From UBA3006 sp031401235 (GTDB taxonomy: Bacteria; Actinomycetota; Acidimicrobiia; Acidimicrobiales; Ilumatobacteraceae), in contig JANNRJ010000001.1 in assembly GCA_031401235.1 (NCBI GenBank), positions 1-64,000 on the forward strand: DNA of 64,000 bases. Reading direction: 5' to 3'. The translations under genes and the position numbers were made by a program. The notes beneath the pieces are model-generated. The model saw only the letters and a list, made by a program, of their open reading frames with translations. It was not told the DNA's origin and did not search any database. Position 1 is the stretch's first letter, and the number at the start of each line of letters is the position of its first letter. Positions 43,901 to 52,104 of this stretch are shown here, one piece after another.

Positions 43901-44264
43901 AGACACTGAAAGAGGTCAAGCAACCGTTGAACTGGCAATTATTTTGCCATTCATTGTGTTCCTCGCCGCTGGACTCATACAGTGCGGACTCATCGTTGCC
44001 AATCAATTGGCCGTATGGAATGCGGCGCGAAGTGCCGCGAGAGCGGCTGCTATCTCGCCCAATCCACAACTAGATGCCAAGCAAGCGGCCAACAGTGCGG
44101 TCAATCTTCGACCACTTCAAGTCACCATCACCACCATCGACGATGTCGTCTCCGCCCATGTCGTGTACCTTGACCACACCAATTTGCCGATCATCGGGAT
44201 GCTGTTTCCTGAAATCAGTTTGGAAGCAACCGTGGCAATGTTGCGCGAAATACCAACTCAATGA
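43857..44264 (+). CDS. TadE-like pseudopilin
   Basis: A 135-residue protein. The leader ends in 'ERGQATVELAIILPFIVFLAAG', with Gly before the cleavage site and Glu at +5. A soluble C-terminal part follows that begins 'LAVWNAARSAARAAA' (TadE/G family). ATG 43857 lies inside the Flp gene, overlapping it by 44 bp in another frame; the stop is 44264. This is a minor pilin or anchor of the Tad pilus. Confidence 0.8.
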   Translation: MFSTERTQLIRQVPKDTERGQATVELAIILPFIVFLAAGLIQCGLIVANQLAVWNAARSAARAAAISPNPQLDAKQAANSAVNLRPLQVTITTIDDVVSAHVVYLDHTNLPIIGMLFPEISLEATVAMLREIPTQ

Positions 44265-44330
44265 CCGCTCATCGGTAGCGTTGCCGATATCGAGCCACAT
44301 ATTTCACTTTCCGTTGTCGGCACGACACCA

Positions 44331-44621
44331 GTGCTGCTCGTCATCGGTGACATTGACCTTGGGACTATTCCCTACTTTGCACAAATCATGTTCAAGACCA
44401 TCGATGATCATCTGGCACAACACATTGCACTCGATCTGGATGATGTTGGAACCATCGACGATGTGGGGTTAGGCATCATTCTTGGAGCCGCCGGTCGCGC
44501 TCGAGCGCACGGCGGTGAACTAATCCTGATTGCTTCGGATTCGAAATTGAGAAAACGTTTCGCTGTCACTGGTCTGGACCGTGCAGTGAAATGCGTCGGC
44601 TCGCTGCACGAGCTTCAATAG
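44331..44621 (+). CDS. STAS-domain protein (anti-anti-sigma-like)
   Basis: A 96-residue STAS-fold protein: 'LLVIGDIDLGTIPYF', 'IALDLDDVGTIDDVGLGIILGAAGRARAHGGELILIA'. The phosphorylatable Ser/Thr of SpoIIAA-like proteins ('D.S.I/VDSSGLG') is replaced here by Asp ('IDDVGLG'), so it cannot be regulated by that phosphorylation. The GTG start at 44331 cuts the first strand; the frame stays open upstream to about 44265, with non-ATG starts possible. It follows the Tad operon. Confidence 0.65.
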   Translation: MLLVIGDIDLGTIPYFAQIMFKTIDDHLAQHIALDLDDVGTIDDVGLGIILGAAGRARAHGGELILIASDSKLRKRFAVTGLDRAVKCVGSLHELQ

Positions 44622-44639
44622 CCGATGCAGCGAGCCGAC
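44595..44639. terminator. 14-bp perfect inverted repeat between convergent genes
   Basis: GTCGGCTCGCTGCA (44595-44608) pairs perfectly with TGCAGCGAGCCGAC (44626-44639) across a 17-nt loop that holds the STAS stop codon. It sits between the convergent STAS and secreted-repeat genes, so a bidirectional terminator is the simplest reading. No T tract follows on either strand, so it is not a classical intrinsic terminator. Confidence 0.55.
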
Positions 44640-44660
44640 ACGAAACGCCTATCGGGGAAT

Positions 44661-45461
44661 TTAGGCGTCCGATCCTTGCTCAAGTCCGTGAAATCGGCCA
44701 GGTCGATGAGATCCGCGAGGACTTCCTTCACCAAATCCCATTCCACCTTCAGGACGAACGTTGTTGACCATGTTCGTCACGCGTGCGGTGATGTCAGTCA
44801 ATTTGGCATCGGCCTCAGTTTGAGTGATTTTTCCGGAAGTAACTTCGGCGGCCAGTTTCGTTTTCATGTCGGCAACAATCGTGTCAATGACTTTGGCAAC
44901 TTCCACCGATTGAGTCTTGGCAATATCGGCCAGCGAGTTTCCACTTTGTAATTGCGTCTGCAACTCACTAGATGTCAACCCAAGCACTTCTGCCACATTG
45001 CTCAGATCAGGACGACCGTGACCACGGAATCTCATCGCACCGGCTGGGCGACCATTATTGACCATGTTCGTCACACGAGCCGTGATGTCAGTCAATTTGG
45101 CATCAGCCTCAGTTTGAGTGATTTTTCCGGAAGCAACTTCGGCGGCCAGTTTTGCTTTTATGTCTGTAACGATCGAATCGATGACTTTGGCAACATCCAC
45201 CGATTGAGCCTTGGCAATATCAGCCAGTGTCTTACCGCTCTGTAGTTGTGTCTGCAATTCACTAGTTGACAAACCAAGCGTCGATGCCAAGGAACTAATA
45301 TCGGGACGACCGTTATCGCCATGACCAACGATCATTTGTGTTTGGGAATTGCCTGCGCCTGACGATTTTGCATTCGCAGTGCCGACAAGACTGAACGCGG
45401 CCACCGTGACTCCCATCGCAATTGCGGTGCCAGAAATTATTCCGGCGATTCGTGATTTCAT
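44661..45461 (-). CDS. Secreted tandem-repeat protein
   Basis: A 266-residue secreted protein with a signal peptide ending near 'GTANA' (about residue 31). Two repeats of about 90 residues, almost identical in DNA, each carry 'LGLxxSELQTQLQSG', 'LADIAK', 'QSVxVAKVID', 'KITQTEADAKLTDIT' and 'VTNMVNN'. The C-terminal stretch is rich in Gly, His and Arg ('GRFHGLEQGSDA'). Function is unknown; this pattern appears in secreted proteins of Gram-positive bacteria. It is divergent from the MprA-like regulator with a shared region of 150 bp. Confidence 0.75.
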   Translation of the reverse strand: MKSRIAGIISGTAIAMGVTVAAFSLVGTANAKSSGAGNSQTQMIVGHGDNGRPDISSLASTLGLSTSELQTQLQSGKTLADIAKAQSVDVAKVIDSIVTDIKAKLAAEVASGKITQTEADAKLTDITARVTNMVNNGRPAGAMRFRGHGRPDLSNVAEVLGLTSSELQTQLQSGNSLADIAKTQSVEVAKVIDTIVADMKTKLAAEVTSGKITQTEADAKLTDITARVTNMVNNVRPEGGMGFGEGSPRGSHRPGRFHGLEQGSDA

Positions 45462-45510
45462 GTTCTTTCCCTTTCGTCATACTTCCGGGGATCCGTAGTA
45501 TGTGATGATT

Positions 45511-45541
45511 TTGCGATCTGATGGTAAAGATCAGACCGCAA
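45511..45541. promoter_or_regulatory. Inverted repeat, possible operator
   Basis: TTGCGaTCTGAT and ATCAGAcCGCAA form an inverted repeat of 11 matching pairs with one mismatch and a 7-nt spacer. It lies between the secreted-repeat gene and the MprA-like response regulator, about 50 bp upstream of the secreted gene and 70 bp upstream of the regulator, where an OmpR-type regulator could act on both. Binding is inferred, not shown. Confidence 0.45.
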
Positions 45542-45612
45542 TTAGGTAAGGATTGGGCAAGAAGTGAAAACCCTTGTCGAATATGAGGTTTAGGTGCGAT
45601 ACGGTCTCATTC

Positions 45613-46311
45613 ATGGGTTCCATCGACAATGCCACCCACAGCATTGTCGTGGCCGAGGATGACCCATCGGTGCGCACCGCGGTCACCAGAGTTCTCGAAT
45701 TTGAGGGTTACAAAGTGGTCGGGGTGAATGACGGTCGCGCCGCACTAGATGCAATTTTGAACCGCGCGCCCGATGCGGTCGTGATGGATGTGATGATGCC
45801 GTTCGCCGACGGAATCACAGTGTGTCGTGAATTACGCCACCGAGGAATCCGCACACCAGTTCTTTTGCTCACCGCTCGCCACGAGATTGGAGACCGCGTC
45901 ACTGGTCTTGACGCCGGCGCTGACGATTATTTAGTAAAGCCGTTCGCCGTCGCTGAGCTTCTCGCCCGCGTTCGAGCACTCTTGCGTCGACATGAGCCAA
46001 GTACCGGCGGATCAACACTTTGCGTTGCCGATCTGACCCTGGATTCGGCCAGACACGAAGTGCGGCGGGGTTCGCGGCTGGTCGAATTGACCAAGACCGA
46101 GTTTGATCTGCTCCAAATCATGATGGAACAATCGGACATTGTTCTAACTCGCGATTACCTATATGAACATATTTGGGGATTCAACTTTGAAACCAACTCA
46201 AAGTCGCTGGACGTCTACATCGGCTATTTACGGCGCAAACTAGAAGAAGGCGGCGAACCTCGTTTACTATTTACAGTTCGAGGGGTTGGATATGTGGTGC
46301 GCCCACTATGA
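45613..46311 (+). CDS. OmpR-family response regulator, MprA-like
   Basis: A 232-residue response regulator. The receiver domain holds 'VVAEDDPSV' (acidic pair), 'AVVMDVMMPFADG' (phosphoacceptor Asp), Thr in 'LLLTARHE' and Lys in 'YLVKPFA'. The winged-helix effector domain contains 'LVELTKTEFDLLQIMM' and ends 'LLFTVRGVGYVVRPL'. ATG 45613 is preferred, as the receiver begins soon after; an ATG at 45574 adds no conserved sequence. The stop overlaps the kinase gene by 4 bp. Confidence 0.9.
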   Translation: MGSIDNATHSIVVAEDDPSVRTAVTRVLEFEGYKVVGVNDGRAALDAILNRAPDAVVMDVMMPFADGITVCRELRHRGIRTPVLLLTARHEIGDRVTGLDAGADDYLVKPFAVAELLARVRALLRRHEPSTGGSTLCVADLTLDSARHEVRRGSRLVELTKTEFDLLQIMMEQSDIVLTRDYLYEHIWGFNFETNSKSLDVYIGYLRRKLEEGGEPRLLFTVRGVGYVVRPL

Positions 46312-47648
46312 GTTTGCGAACACGCCTGATTATCACAACGTCGGCGATAGTGCTGATCGTCGTGAGTTCATTGTCAATTGGCACGTTCATCACTGTTTCG
46401 CGACAACTACAAAGCGAAATTGATCACACTCTTGACACTCGTGTGCAGTTGATTAGCGCCCAGTTGCAAGAAAATCAACAACCTGGACCGTTCGGTATGC
46501 GGCAACGCAATCCATTGGGTGACGCGCTACTTCCAACGCGCTTTGACACGGTGACTCAACTGATCAATAAAGAAGGTGCGGTGGTTTTAGGAATAGGCGA
46601 CGTTGACCTGCCGGTCGGTGATGGTGATATTGCAATCGCCAACGGCACGCAATCCGGCGTTCACCGATCATCGGTAAGCATCAGCCACATTCCATATCGC
46701 ATGCTCACCGTGCCGGTAGTAGGAGGCGGTGCATTACAACTTGCCAAAGATATGAGCGATATCGAAGCAGCAAAGCGAGGAATTCTACGATGGATTATTT
46801 CACTCGGCCTGCTCGGAATATTTCTGGCCGCAGGCGCCGGTTATGTGCTCGCTCGACGCATTTCACGACCAATTCGCCAACTTGCCGAAGCAGCTGAACA
46901 TATCGCCGTCACACGTGACCTGTCGCAGCCGTTGTCAGTAAAGGGTGATTCTGAAGTCACAACTTTGGCATCAAGTTTCAATACCATGTTGGCCGCACTC
47001 GACACGAGCATGACGCAACAACGCCAACTAGTACAGGACGCAAGTCACGAACTTCGCACGCCACTGACATCTTTACGCGCCAACACTGAGCTGCTTGAGC
47101 GCCCCGAGCTTGATGATGCGATGCGGTTGTCGATTTTGGGCGATATGCGAGCAGAAGTTGATGAACTCGCATCACTTTCCGCAGAACTTTCTGCACTCGC
47201 CAGCGATCAACGACTTATCGAAGTGCCAACGCTCATTAACCTGACCGAGGCTGCCGAAGAGGTTGCTTCCCGGACGAAACGGCGAACGGATCGAATGGTC
47301 AACCTGAGAATTAACGAACCCGCCCAGATTATGGTGCGTGCGGCGCAGTTTGATCGTGCTCTCACCAATCTTGTCGACAACGCATTGAAGTTTGACCCAA
47401 CTGATCAGCCTGTTGAAATTTTTATCCACGCGAAGCGAATCTGCGTCATTGATCACGGTTTGGGAATCAACGACACAGATAAGCCACTTGTGTTCGACCG
47501 TTTCTATCGAGCAAGTGCAACGCGGTCGCTCCCTGGGTCCGGATTGGGTCTTGCAATCGTCGCCCAATTTGCCGCTGACCACGACGCGACTACCTTCGTA
47601 ACGGATACTCCAGGTGGGGGCGCCACAGTGGGAATCCAATTCGCCTAA
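46308..47648 (+). CDS. Sensor histidine kinase, MprB-like
   Basis: A 446-residue kinase. An N-terminal helix, an extracellular sensor region of about 125 residues and a second helix lead to HAMP ('YVLARRISRPIRQLAEAAE'). A HisKA domain with 'DASHELRTPLTSLR' (phosphoacceptor His) and a HATPase with 'NLVDNALKF', 'DHGLGI' and 'GSGLGLAIV' follow. It pairs with the response regulator just before it. The G2 loop and N box are intact, so it should be active. The stop meets the convergent rsgA stop with a 4-bp overlap. Confidence 0.92.
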   Translation: MSLRTRLIITTSAIVLIVVSSLSIGTFITVSRQLQSEIDHTLDTRVQLISAQLQENQQPGPFGMRQRNPLGDALLPTRFDTVTQLINKEGAVVLGIGDVDLPVGDGDIAIANGTQSGVHRSSVSISHIPYRMLTVPVVGGGALQLAKDMSDIEAAKRGILRWIISLGLLGIFLAAGAGYVLARRISRPIRQLAEAAEHIAVTRDLSQPLSVKGDSEVTTLASSFNTMLAALDTSMTQQRQLVQDASHELRTPLTSLRANTELLERPELDDAMRLSILGDMRAEVDELASLSAELSALASDQRLIEVPTLINLTEAAEEVASRTKRRTDRMVNLRINEPAQIMVRAAQFDRALTNLVDNALKFDPTDQPVEIFIHAKRICVIDHGLGINDTDKPLVFDRFYRASATRSLPGSGLGLAIVAQFAADHDATTFVTDTPGGGATVGIQFA

Positions 47649-48700
47649 ACAGGCCGCGGACGGCGAACACCTCTGCGATCGTCTGATCGCCTGTACACAA
47701 TTTGTTCCTTCTCTAGTGCCACTTCTTCGGCAACCAGTGCTCGCATATTGTTCAGTCGCTCTTGGCTAAAAGTGCCGATAGCCACGGCTTCACGTACCGC
47801 GCAATCTGGCTCAGATTCATGCTTACAATCACGAAACCGACAATTCTCCGTGGCGGCGAACACGTCGGCAAAAGCGAGTTCAATACCATGATGGCTAATC
47901 CATAAACTCACCGCACGTAAACCCGGCGTATCGATTAGCCAACCACCTCCAAGAAGAGGTACGAGTTCTGCGGCAACAGTGGTGTGGCGTCCGCGCTGAT
48001 CACCACTTCGAACTTCACCAATATTCTGCAGCGATGATCCGGCTAGGGCATTGACCAACATTGATTTGCCAACTCCGCTGGCACCCAGAACTACCAGTGT
48101 CCGATGCTCTCTCCCGTAACTACGCAGTTCATCGAGACCAGTTCCGTCGACCGCACTCACGGAATGGATGGCCACACCTTCGCCGACCTGTCGAATCTCA
48201 GAAATTATTTCCTTCAACATTGCGCTATCAACTAAATCGCACTTATTGACAACGATGACGGGCTCGGCACCGCTATCGAACGCGAGAACCAACTCGCGTT
48301 CGACTCGACGTTGATTTGGTGGATTACTTGCCGACTGCACTAGAAACACGGTGTCGATATTGGCTGCCACAGTGTGCGATTCAGCCTTTACGACATCTGA
48401 CGATACTCGTCGGGTGAGAGCTGAATGGCGATGAAGAACTCGATCAACTCGTTCACCGTCGGGAGAAATGAGCACCCAATCCCCGACGGCCACGTCAGCG
48501 CCAATATTTCTTGTGCGCATCGAGTCGCCGTGCGCACTCATCATCACCGTGCTCCAACCACGATCGAGTCTGCTAACGCGCCCGACAATATACGCAGACG
48601 CATCACCTCTTGTGACGACATCTAGTGATGCTTGCAACGCGTCGTTCCATCCAAGATCAACGAGATGTTTCTTATCATTTGTGTTTATTTCACTTGTCAT
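47645..48700 (-). CDS. rsgA: Ribosome small-subunit-dependent GTPase A
   Basis: A 351-residue circularly permuted GTPase. An OB fold ('YIVGRVSRLDRGW') is followed by 'VNKCDLVD' (G4), 'GASGVGKSMLVNAL' (G1), 'DTPGLR' (G3) and a C-terminal zinc-binding set 'CRFRDCKHESEPDC'. RsgA helps 30S subunit maturation. The order G4-G1-G3 confirms the permutation. No unusual residues seen. Confidence 0.93.
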   Translation of the reverse strand: MTSEINTNDKKHLVDLGWNDALQASLDVVTRGDASAYIVGRVSRLDRGWSTVMMSAHGDSMRTRNIGADVAVGDWVLISPDGERVDRVLHRHSALTRRVSSDVVKAESHTVAANIDTVFLVQSASNPPNQRRVERELVLAFDSGAEPVIVVNKCDLVDSAMLKEIISEIRQVGEGVAIHSVSAVDGTGLDELRSYGREHRTLVVLGASGVGKSMLVNALAGSSLQNIGEVRSGDQRGRHTTVAAELVPLLGGGWLIDTPGLRAVSLWISHHGIELAFADVFAATENCRFRDCKHESEPDCAVREAVAIGTFSQERLNNMRALVAEEVALEKEQIVYRRSDDRRGVRRPRPV

Positions 48701-48815
48701 CTACCTAGTGACGATACCGAGTCAACTTTGGTCAGATGTGGTGCACGAAGGCACGGTGAACGGCATTCGCGCACAAAATCAAAGCCATAGTGCATTTGGA
48801 TTTGCGTGGATAGCC

Positions 48816-48845
48816 TTGACAAGCCTGTATCAAACAACCTAACGA
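48816..48845 (+). promoter_or_regulatory. Putative topA promoter
   Basis: TTGACA (48816-48821) and TAACGA (48840-48845) with an 18-nt spacer lie just before the topA ATG at 48855. The expected transcription start would be within a few bases of the start codon, giving a leaderless or nearly leaderless mRNA. No strong ribosome site is seen. Confidence 0.4.
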
Positions 48846-48854
48846 TGAAACGAC

Positions 48855-51488
48855 ATGTCTAAACCACTCGTCATAGTTGAATCCCCCGCGAAGGCAAAAA
48901 CTATCGCCAAATTTCTTGGCAGCGATTTTGACGTTCGTGCCTCTGTCGGACATATTGCCGACCTTCCGAGCAAGGGATTATCGGTCGACGTCGACAACGG
49001 TTTCAAGCCCACATACGAACTCACCGAACGCGGGGCAACTGTAATCAAGGAACTGAAAGCGGCCCTCAAAGAATCCACCGCGCTTTATCTGGCGACGGAC
49101 GAAGACCGAGAAGGTGAAGCCATCGCCGGCCACCTGTTCGAATATCTCAAACCCAAGGTGCCGGTTAAACGGATGGTATTTCACGAAATCACAAAGGCTG
49201 CCATCGATGCCGCTATCGCCAATCCTCGGGAAATTGATTACAAATTGGTGGACGCTGCCGAAGCCCGTCGGATCCTTGACCGTCTCTATGGATATGAGGT
49301 ATCGCCGATCCTGTGGCGCAAGGTAAATCGAGGGCTTTCGGCCGGACGTGTCCAAAGCCCAGCTATTCGGCTGGTAGTTGAGCGTGAGCAAGAGCGAATG
49401 GCACACGTCTCGGCTGGATACTGGGATCTCGAAGCTGTCACCGCAACCCAACCAAGTTTTACCGCAACATTGATAAGCGTGGACGGAACTCGCATTGCTA
49501 CTGGCAAAGACTTCAACGACAAGGGAATCGCCAAGGATGGAGTAGTCGTCGTCAACGAGACCCGGGCCACCGATCTCAGCGCTGGATTGCAGGGTACGAC
49601 TCTCAGTGTCAGGAGTGTGGAAGAAAAACCGTACCGCAAATCACCGCGCGCGCCGTTCATGACCAGCACCTTGCAACAGGAAGGTGGCAACAAGTTACGG
49701 ATCACAGCAAGTGAAGTGATGCGGCTCGCCCAAGGGTTGTACGAAGCCGGATACATCACCTACATGCGCACCGACAATGTCACCCTTGGTGACGAGGCGC
49801 TGTCTGCAGTGTGCTCCGAGATCTCCCAGAATTACGGTGAGCAGTATCTGTCGAATGAACCACGGGTTTACAAGTCAAAAGTCAAGAATGCCCAAGAAGC
49901 TCACGAGGCGATCCGACCATCGCTTCCATTGCGAAGTCCCGAGCAACTCTCAAGTGAACTACGAACCAATGAGCTCGCACTTTATCGATTGATCTGGCAA
50001 CGAACTCTTGCGTCACAAATGTCTGACACAAATGGCACGACGATCACCGTGCGGATCGGCGGATCGGCGCAGACTAAACCGCCGAGTGATTGCGAATTTT
50101 CGGCTAGCGGAACCACGATTTCATTCGCTGGGTATCGACAGGCATACCAAGAAGTTGACGATGATACTGAAACGGAAAAGGAAGCACTTCTGCCATCGCT
50201 CAAAGTCGGCGACTCGGTTGAAATAACCGCGGTCAATCCCATCGGCCATGCAACTTCGCCTCCGGCGCGCTTCACCGAACCAACCTTGGTGAAAAAACTT
50301 GAAGAACTAGGAATTGGTCGTCCGTCCACGTATGCGTCAATTCTCGGCACCATTATCAACCGTGGCTATGTCTGGAAAAAAGGCCAAGCCCTCGTTCCCT
50401 CATGGACGGCCTTTGCCGTAGTGCGACTGATGGTGAATCATTTTGCAACCCTCGTCGACTATGACTTCACCGCCACTGTCGAAGAAGAACTGGATGAAAT
50501 CGCCCAAGGTACTCGTCAACGAGATACTTGGCTCGGCGAATTTTACTTTGGCAACGGCAAGGAACTCCCCGGACTCAAACCACTAGTTGAACACAACATT
50601 GAAAATATTGATGCCGCCGCGCTCAACGCATTTCCAGTCGGCATTCATCCTCAAACTGGTGAGGAAATCGTGTTGCGTCCGGGAAAATTTGGCCCATATG
50701 TGCGATGCGGTGACAACACGGCGTCAGTCCCTGACACTATGACTCCCGATGAACTCAATGTCGAGATCGCAGTTGCATTATTATCAGCCCCAAAATTTGA
50801 CGAACCTATCGGCGAACTTGACGGCTTACCGGTCTACTTGAAAAACGGTCGATTCGGCCCGTACGTGCAGTGGGGTAACACCGAAGTATTTCCCCCAGGT
50901 TTCGAGAAACCAAAAATGGTGTCACTGTTTAAAACCATGAGTCTCGAAACGATGACGTTGCATGAAGCCGAACGACTACTTGCTCTTCCCCGAACAGTTG
51001 GCGCCGATCCAATTGACGGAGAGCTCATTACGGCTCAAAATGGTCGTTACGGCCCATACATCAATAAAGGTAAAGACAGCCGTTCCCTGGATTCAGAAGA
51101 TGACATTTTTACTGTCACTCTTGAAACCGCGCTGGTCAAACTTGCCGAACCGCGAGTGTACGGAAGGCGCGGTCCGGCCAAACCCCCGCTACGGGAATTT
51201 GGCATCGATCCGATGAGTGGCAAGCAAGTTGTAGCCAAGGACGGAAAATTTGGCGTGTATGTCACCGATGGCGAAACCAATGCCAGTCTCACTCGCGGTG
51301 ATCGCCTCGAATATGTGACCCCTGAGCGTGCATTCGAGCTACTCGCGGTGCGCCGAGAAAATGGGCCTAAACCGTTCGGAGGCAAACGCGGAACGGGAAA
51401 AAAGAAAGCTGCCAAGCGACCGGCGAAAAAGGTTGCCAAAAAGGCCGTAAAGAAGAAAACCAAACCACGCAAAAAGAAGACCGAATGA
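48855..51488 (+). CDS. topA: DNA topoisomerase I (type IA)
   Basis: An 877-residue enzyme. The TOPRIM domain begins 'LVIVESPAKAKTI' with 'ATDEDREGEAIA' (metal acidic residues). The active-site Tyr303 lies in 'YITYMRTDN'. Repeated 'GxFGPYVxxG'-type segments ('GKFGPYVRCGD', 'GRFGPYVQWGN', 'GRYGPYINKGK', 'GKFGVYVTDGE') form the C-terminal toprim_C repeats that replace zinc fingers in actinobacteria. A Lys-rich tail of about 40 residues ends the protein. It relaxes negative supercoils. tmk starts within its stop (ATGA). Confidence 0.96.
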   Translation: MSKPLVIVESPAKAKTIAKFLGSDFDVRASVGHIADLPSKGLSVDVDNGFKPTYELTERGATVIKELKAALKESTALYLATDEDREGEAIAGHLFEYLKPKVPVKRMVFHEITKAAIDAAIANPREIDYKLVDAAEARRILDRLYGYEVSPILWRKVNRGLSAGRVQSPAIRLVVEREQERMAHVSAGYWDLEAVTATQPSFTATLISVDGTRIATGKDFNDKGIAKDGVVVVNETRATDLSAGLQGTTLSVRSVEEKPYRKSPRAPFMTSTLQQEGGNKLRITASEVMRLAQGLYEAGYITYMRTDNVTLGDEALSAVCSEISQNYGEQYLSNEPRVYKSKVKNAQEAHEAIRPSLPLRSPEQLSSELRTNELALYRLIWQRTLASQMSDTNGTTITVRIGGSAQTKPPSDCEFSASGTTISFAGYRQAYQEVDDDTETEKEALLPSLKVGDSVEITAVNPIGHATSPPARFTEPTLVKKLEELGIGRPSTYASILGTIINRGYVWKKGQALVPSWTAFAVVRLMVNHFATLVDYDFTATVEEELDEIAQGTRQRDTWLGEFYFGNGKELPGLKPLVEHNIENIDAAALNAFPVGIHPQTGEEIVLRPGKFGPYVRCGDNTASVPDTMTPDELNVEIAVALLSAPKFDEPIGELDGLPVYLKNGRFGPYVQWGNTEVFPPGFEKPKMVSLFKTMSLETMTLHEAERLLALPRTVGADPIDGELITAQNGRYGPYINKGKDSRSLDSEDDIFTVTLETALVKLAEPRVYGRRGPAKPPLREFGIDPMSGKQVVAKDGKFGVYVTDGETNASLTRGDRLEYVTPERAFELLAVRRENGPKPFGGKRGTGKKKAAKRPAKKVAKKAVKKKTKPRKKKTE

Positions 51489-52093
51489 ACGTCGCCCGCT
51501 ACATCGCATTTGAGGGCCTTGAAGGGTGCGGTAAATCAACCCATGTGACTCGACTGGCCGCCAACTTGAACGGCATCGCCACTCGCGAACCCGGTGGAAC
51601 TGCACTTGGCACGACACTTCGGGCGATGATGGCCGATACCTCTAATACAGCGTTATCGCCGCGATCCGAGGCGTTGATGATGGCAGCCGACAGAGCCCAA
51701 CACTTTGAGGAAGTGGTAATACCGGCACTTACCGAAGGTCGTCATGTTGTTAGCGATCGGAGCGTGTACTCATCTCTTGCCTATCAGGGTTACGGACGAA
51801 TGCTGGACATTGAAGAACTACGCCGGATCAACAATTGGGCAATCGGTGGACGTTGGCCAGATCTCGTGGTGTTCATCAGTGTTCCACTTGATGTACTTCT
51901 GGATCGTCTGAAGAAACGCGAACTGGATCGCTGGGAACGCGAAGACCGTGCTTTTTTTGAACGAGTACTCAATGGATACCAGACAATGGCGGCCGCCGAT
52001 CCGGATCACTGGTTGATTGTTGACGGATTGCCACCCAAAAATGAACTTGAACCTATTATCGCCAAACTCGTTCGCCAACGACTCTCTCCCTAG
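51485..52093 (+). CDS. tmk: Thymidylate kinase
   Basis: A 202-residue TMK. 'IAFEGLEGCGKSTHV' (P-loop), 'TREPGGTALG' (substrate binding) and 'VSDRSVYSSLAYQGYGR' (DRx motif) are clear. It phosphorylates dTMP. It overlaps topA by 4 bp and lies 11 bp before holB, the order usual in actinobacteria for tmk-holB. The Lid region has 'KKRELDRWEREDRAFFE'. Confidence 0.95.
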   Translation: MNVARYIAFEGLEGCGKSTHVTRLAANLNGIATREPGGTALGTTLRAMMADTSNTALSPRSEALMMAADRAQHFEEVVIPALTEGRHVVSDRSVYSSLAYQGYGRMLDIEELRRINNWAIGGRWPDLVVFISVPLDVLLDRLKKRELDRWEREDRAFFERVLNGYQTMAAADPDHWLIVDGLPPKNELEPIIAKLVRQRLSP

Positions 52094-52104
52094 AAGTCGA
52101 CTCA

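Noticed and set aside
44625..45245. Two similar plus-strand ORFs with 'VRHACGDVSQFGIGLSLSDFSGSNFGGQF'
   Set aside because: They are antisense shadows of the two internal repeats of the secreted protein on the minus strand.
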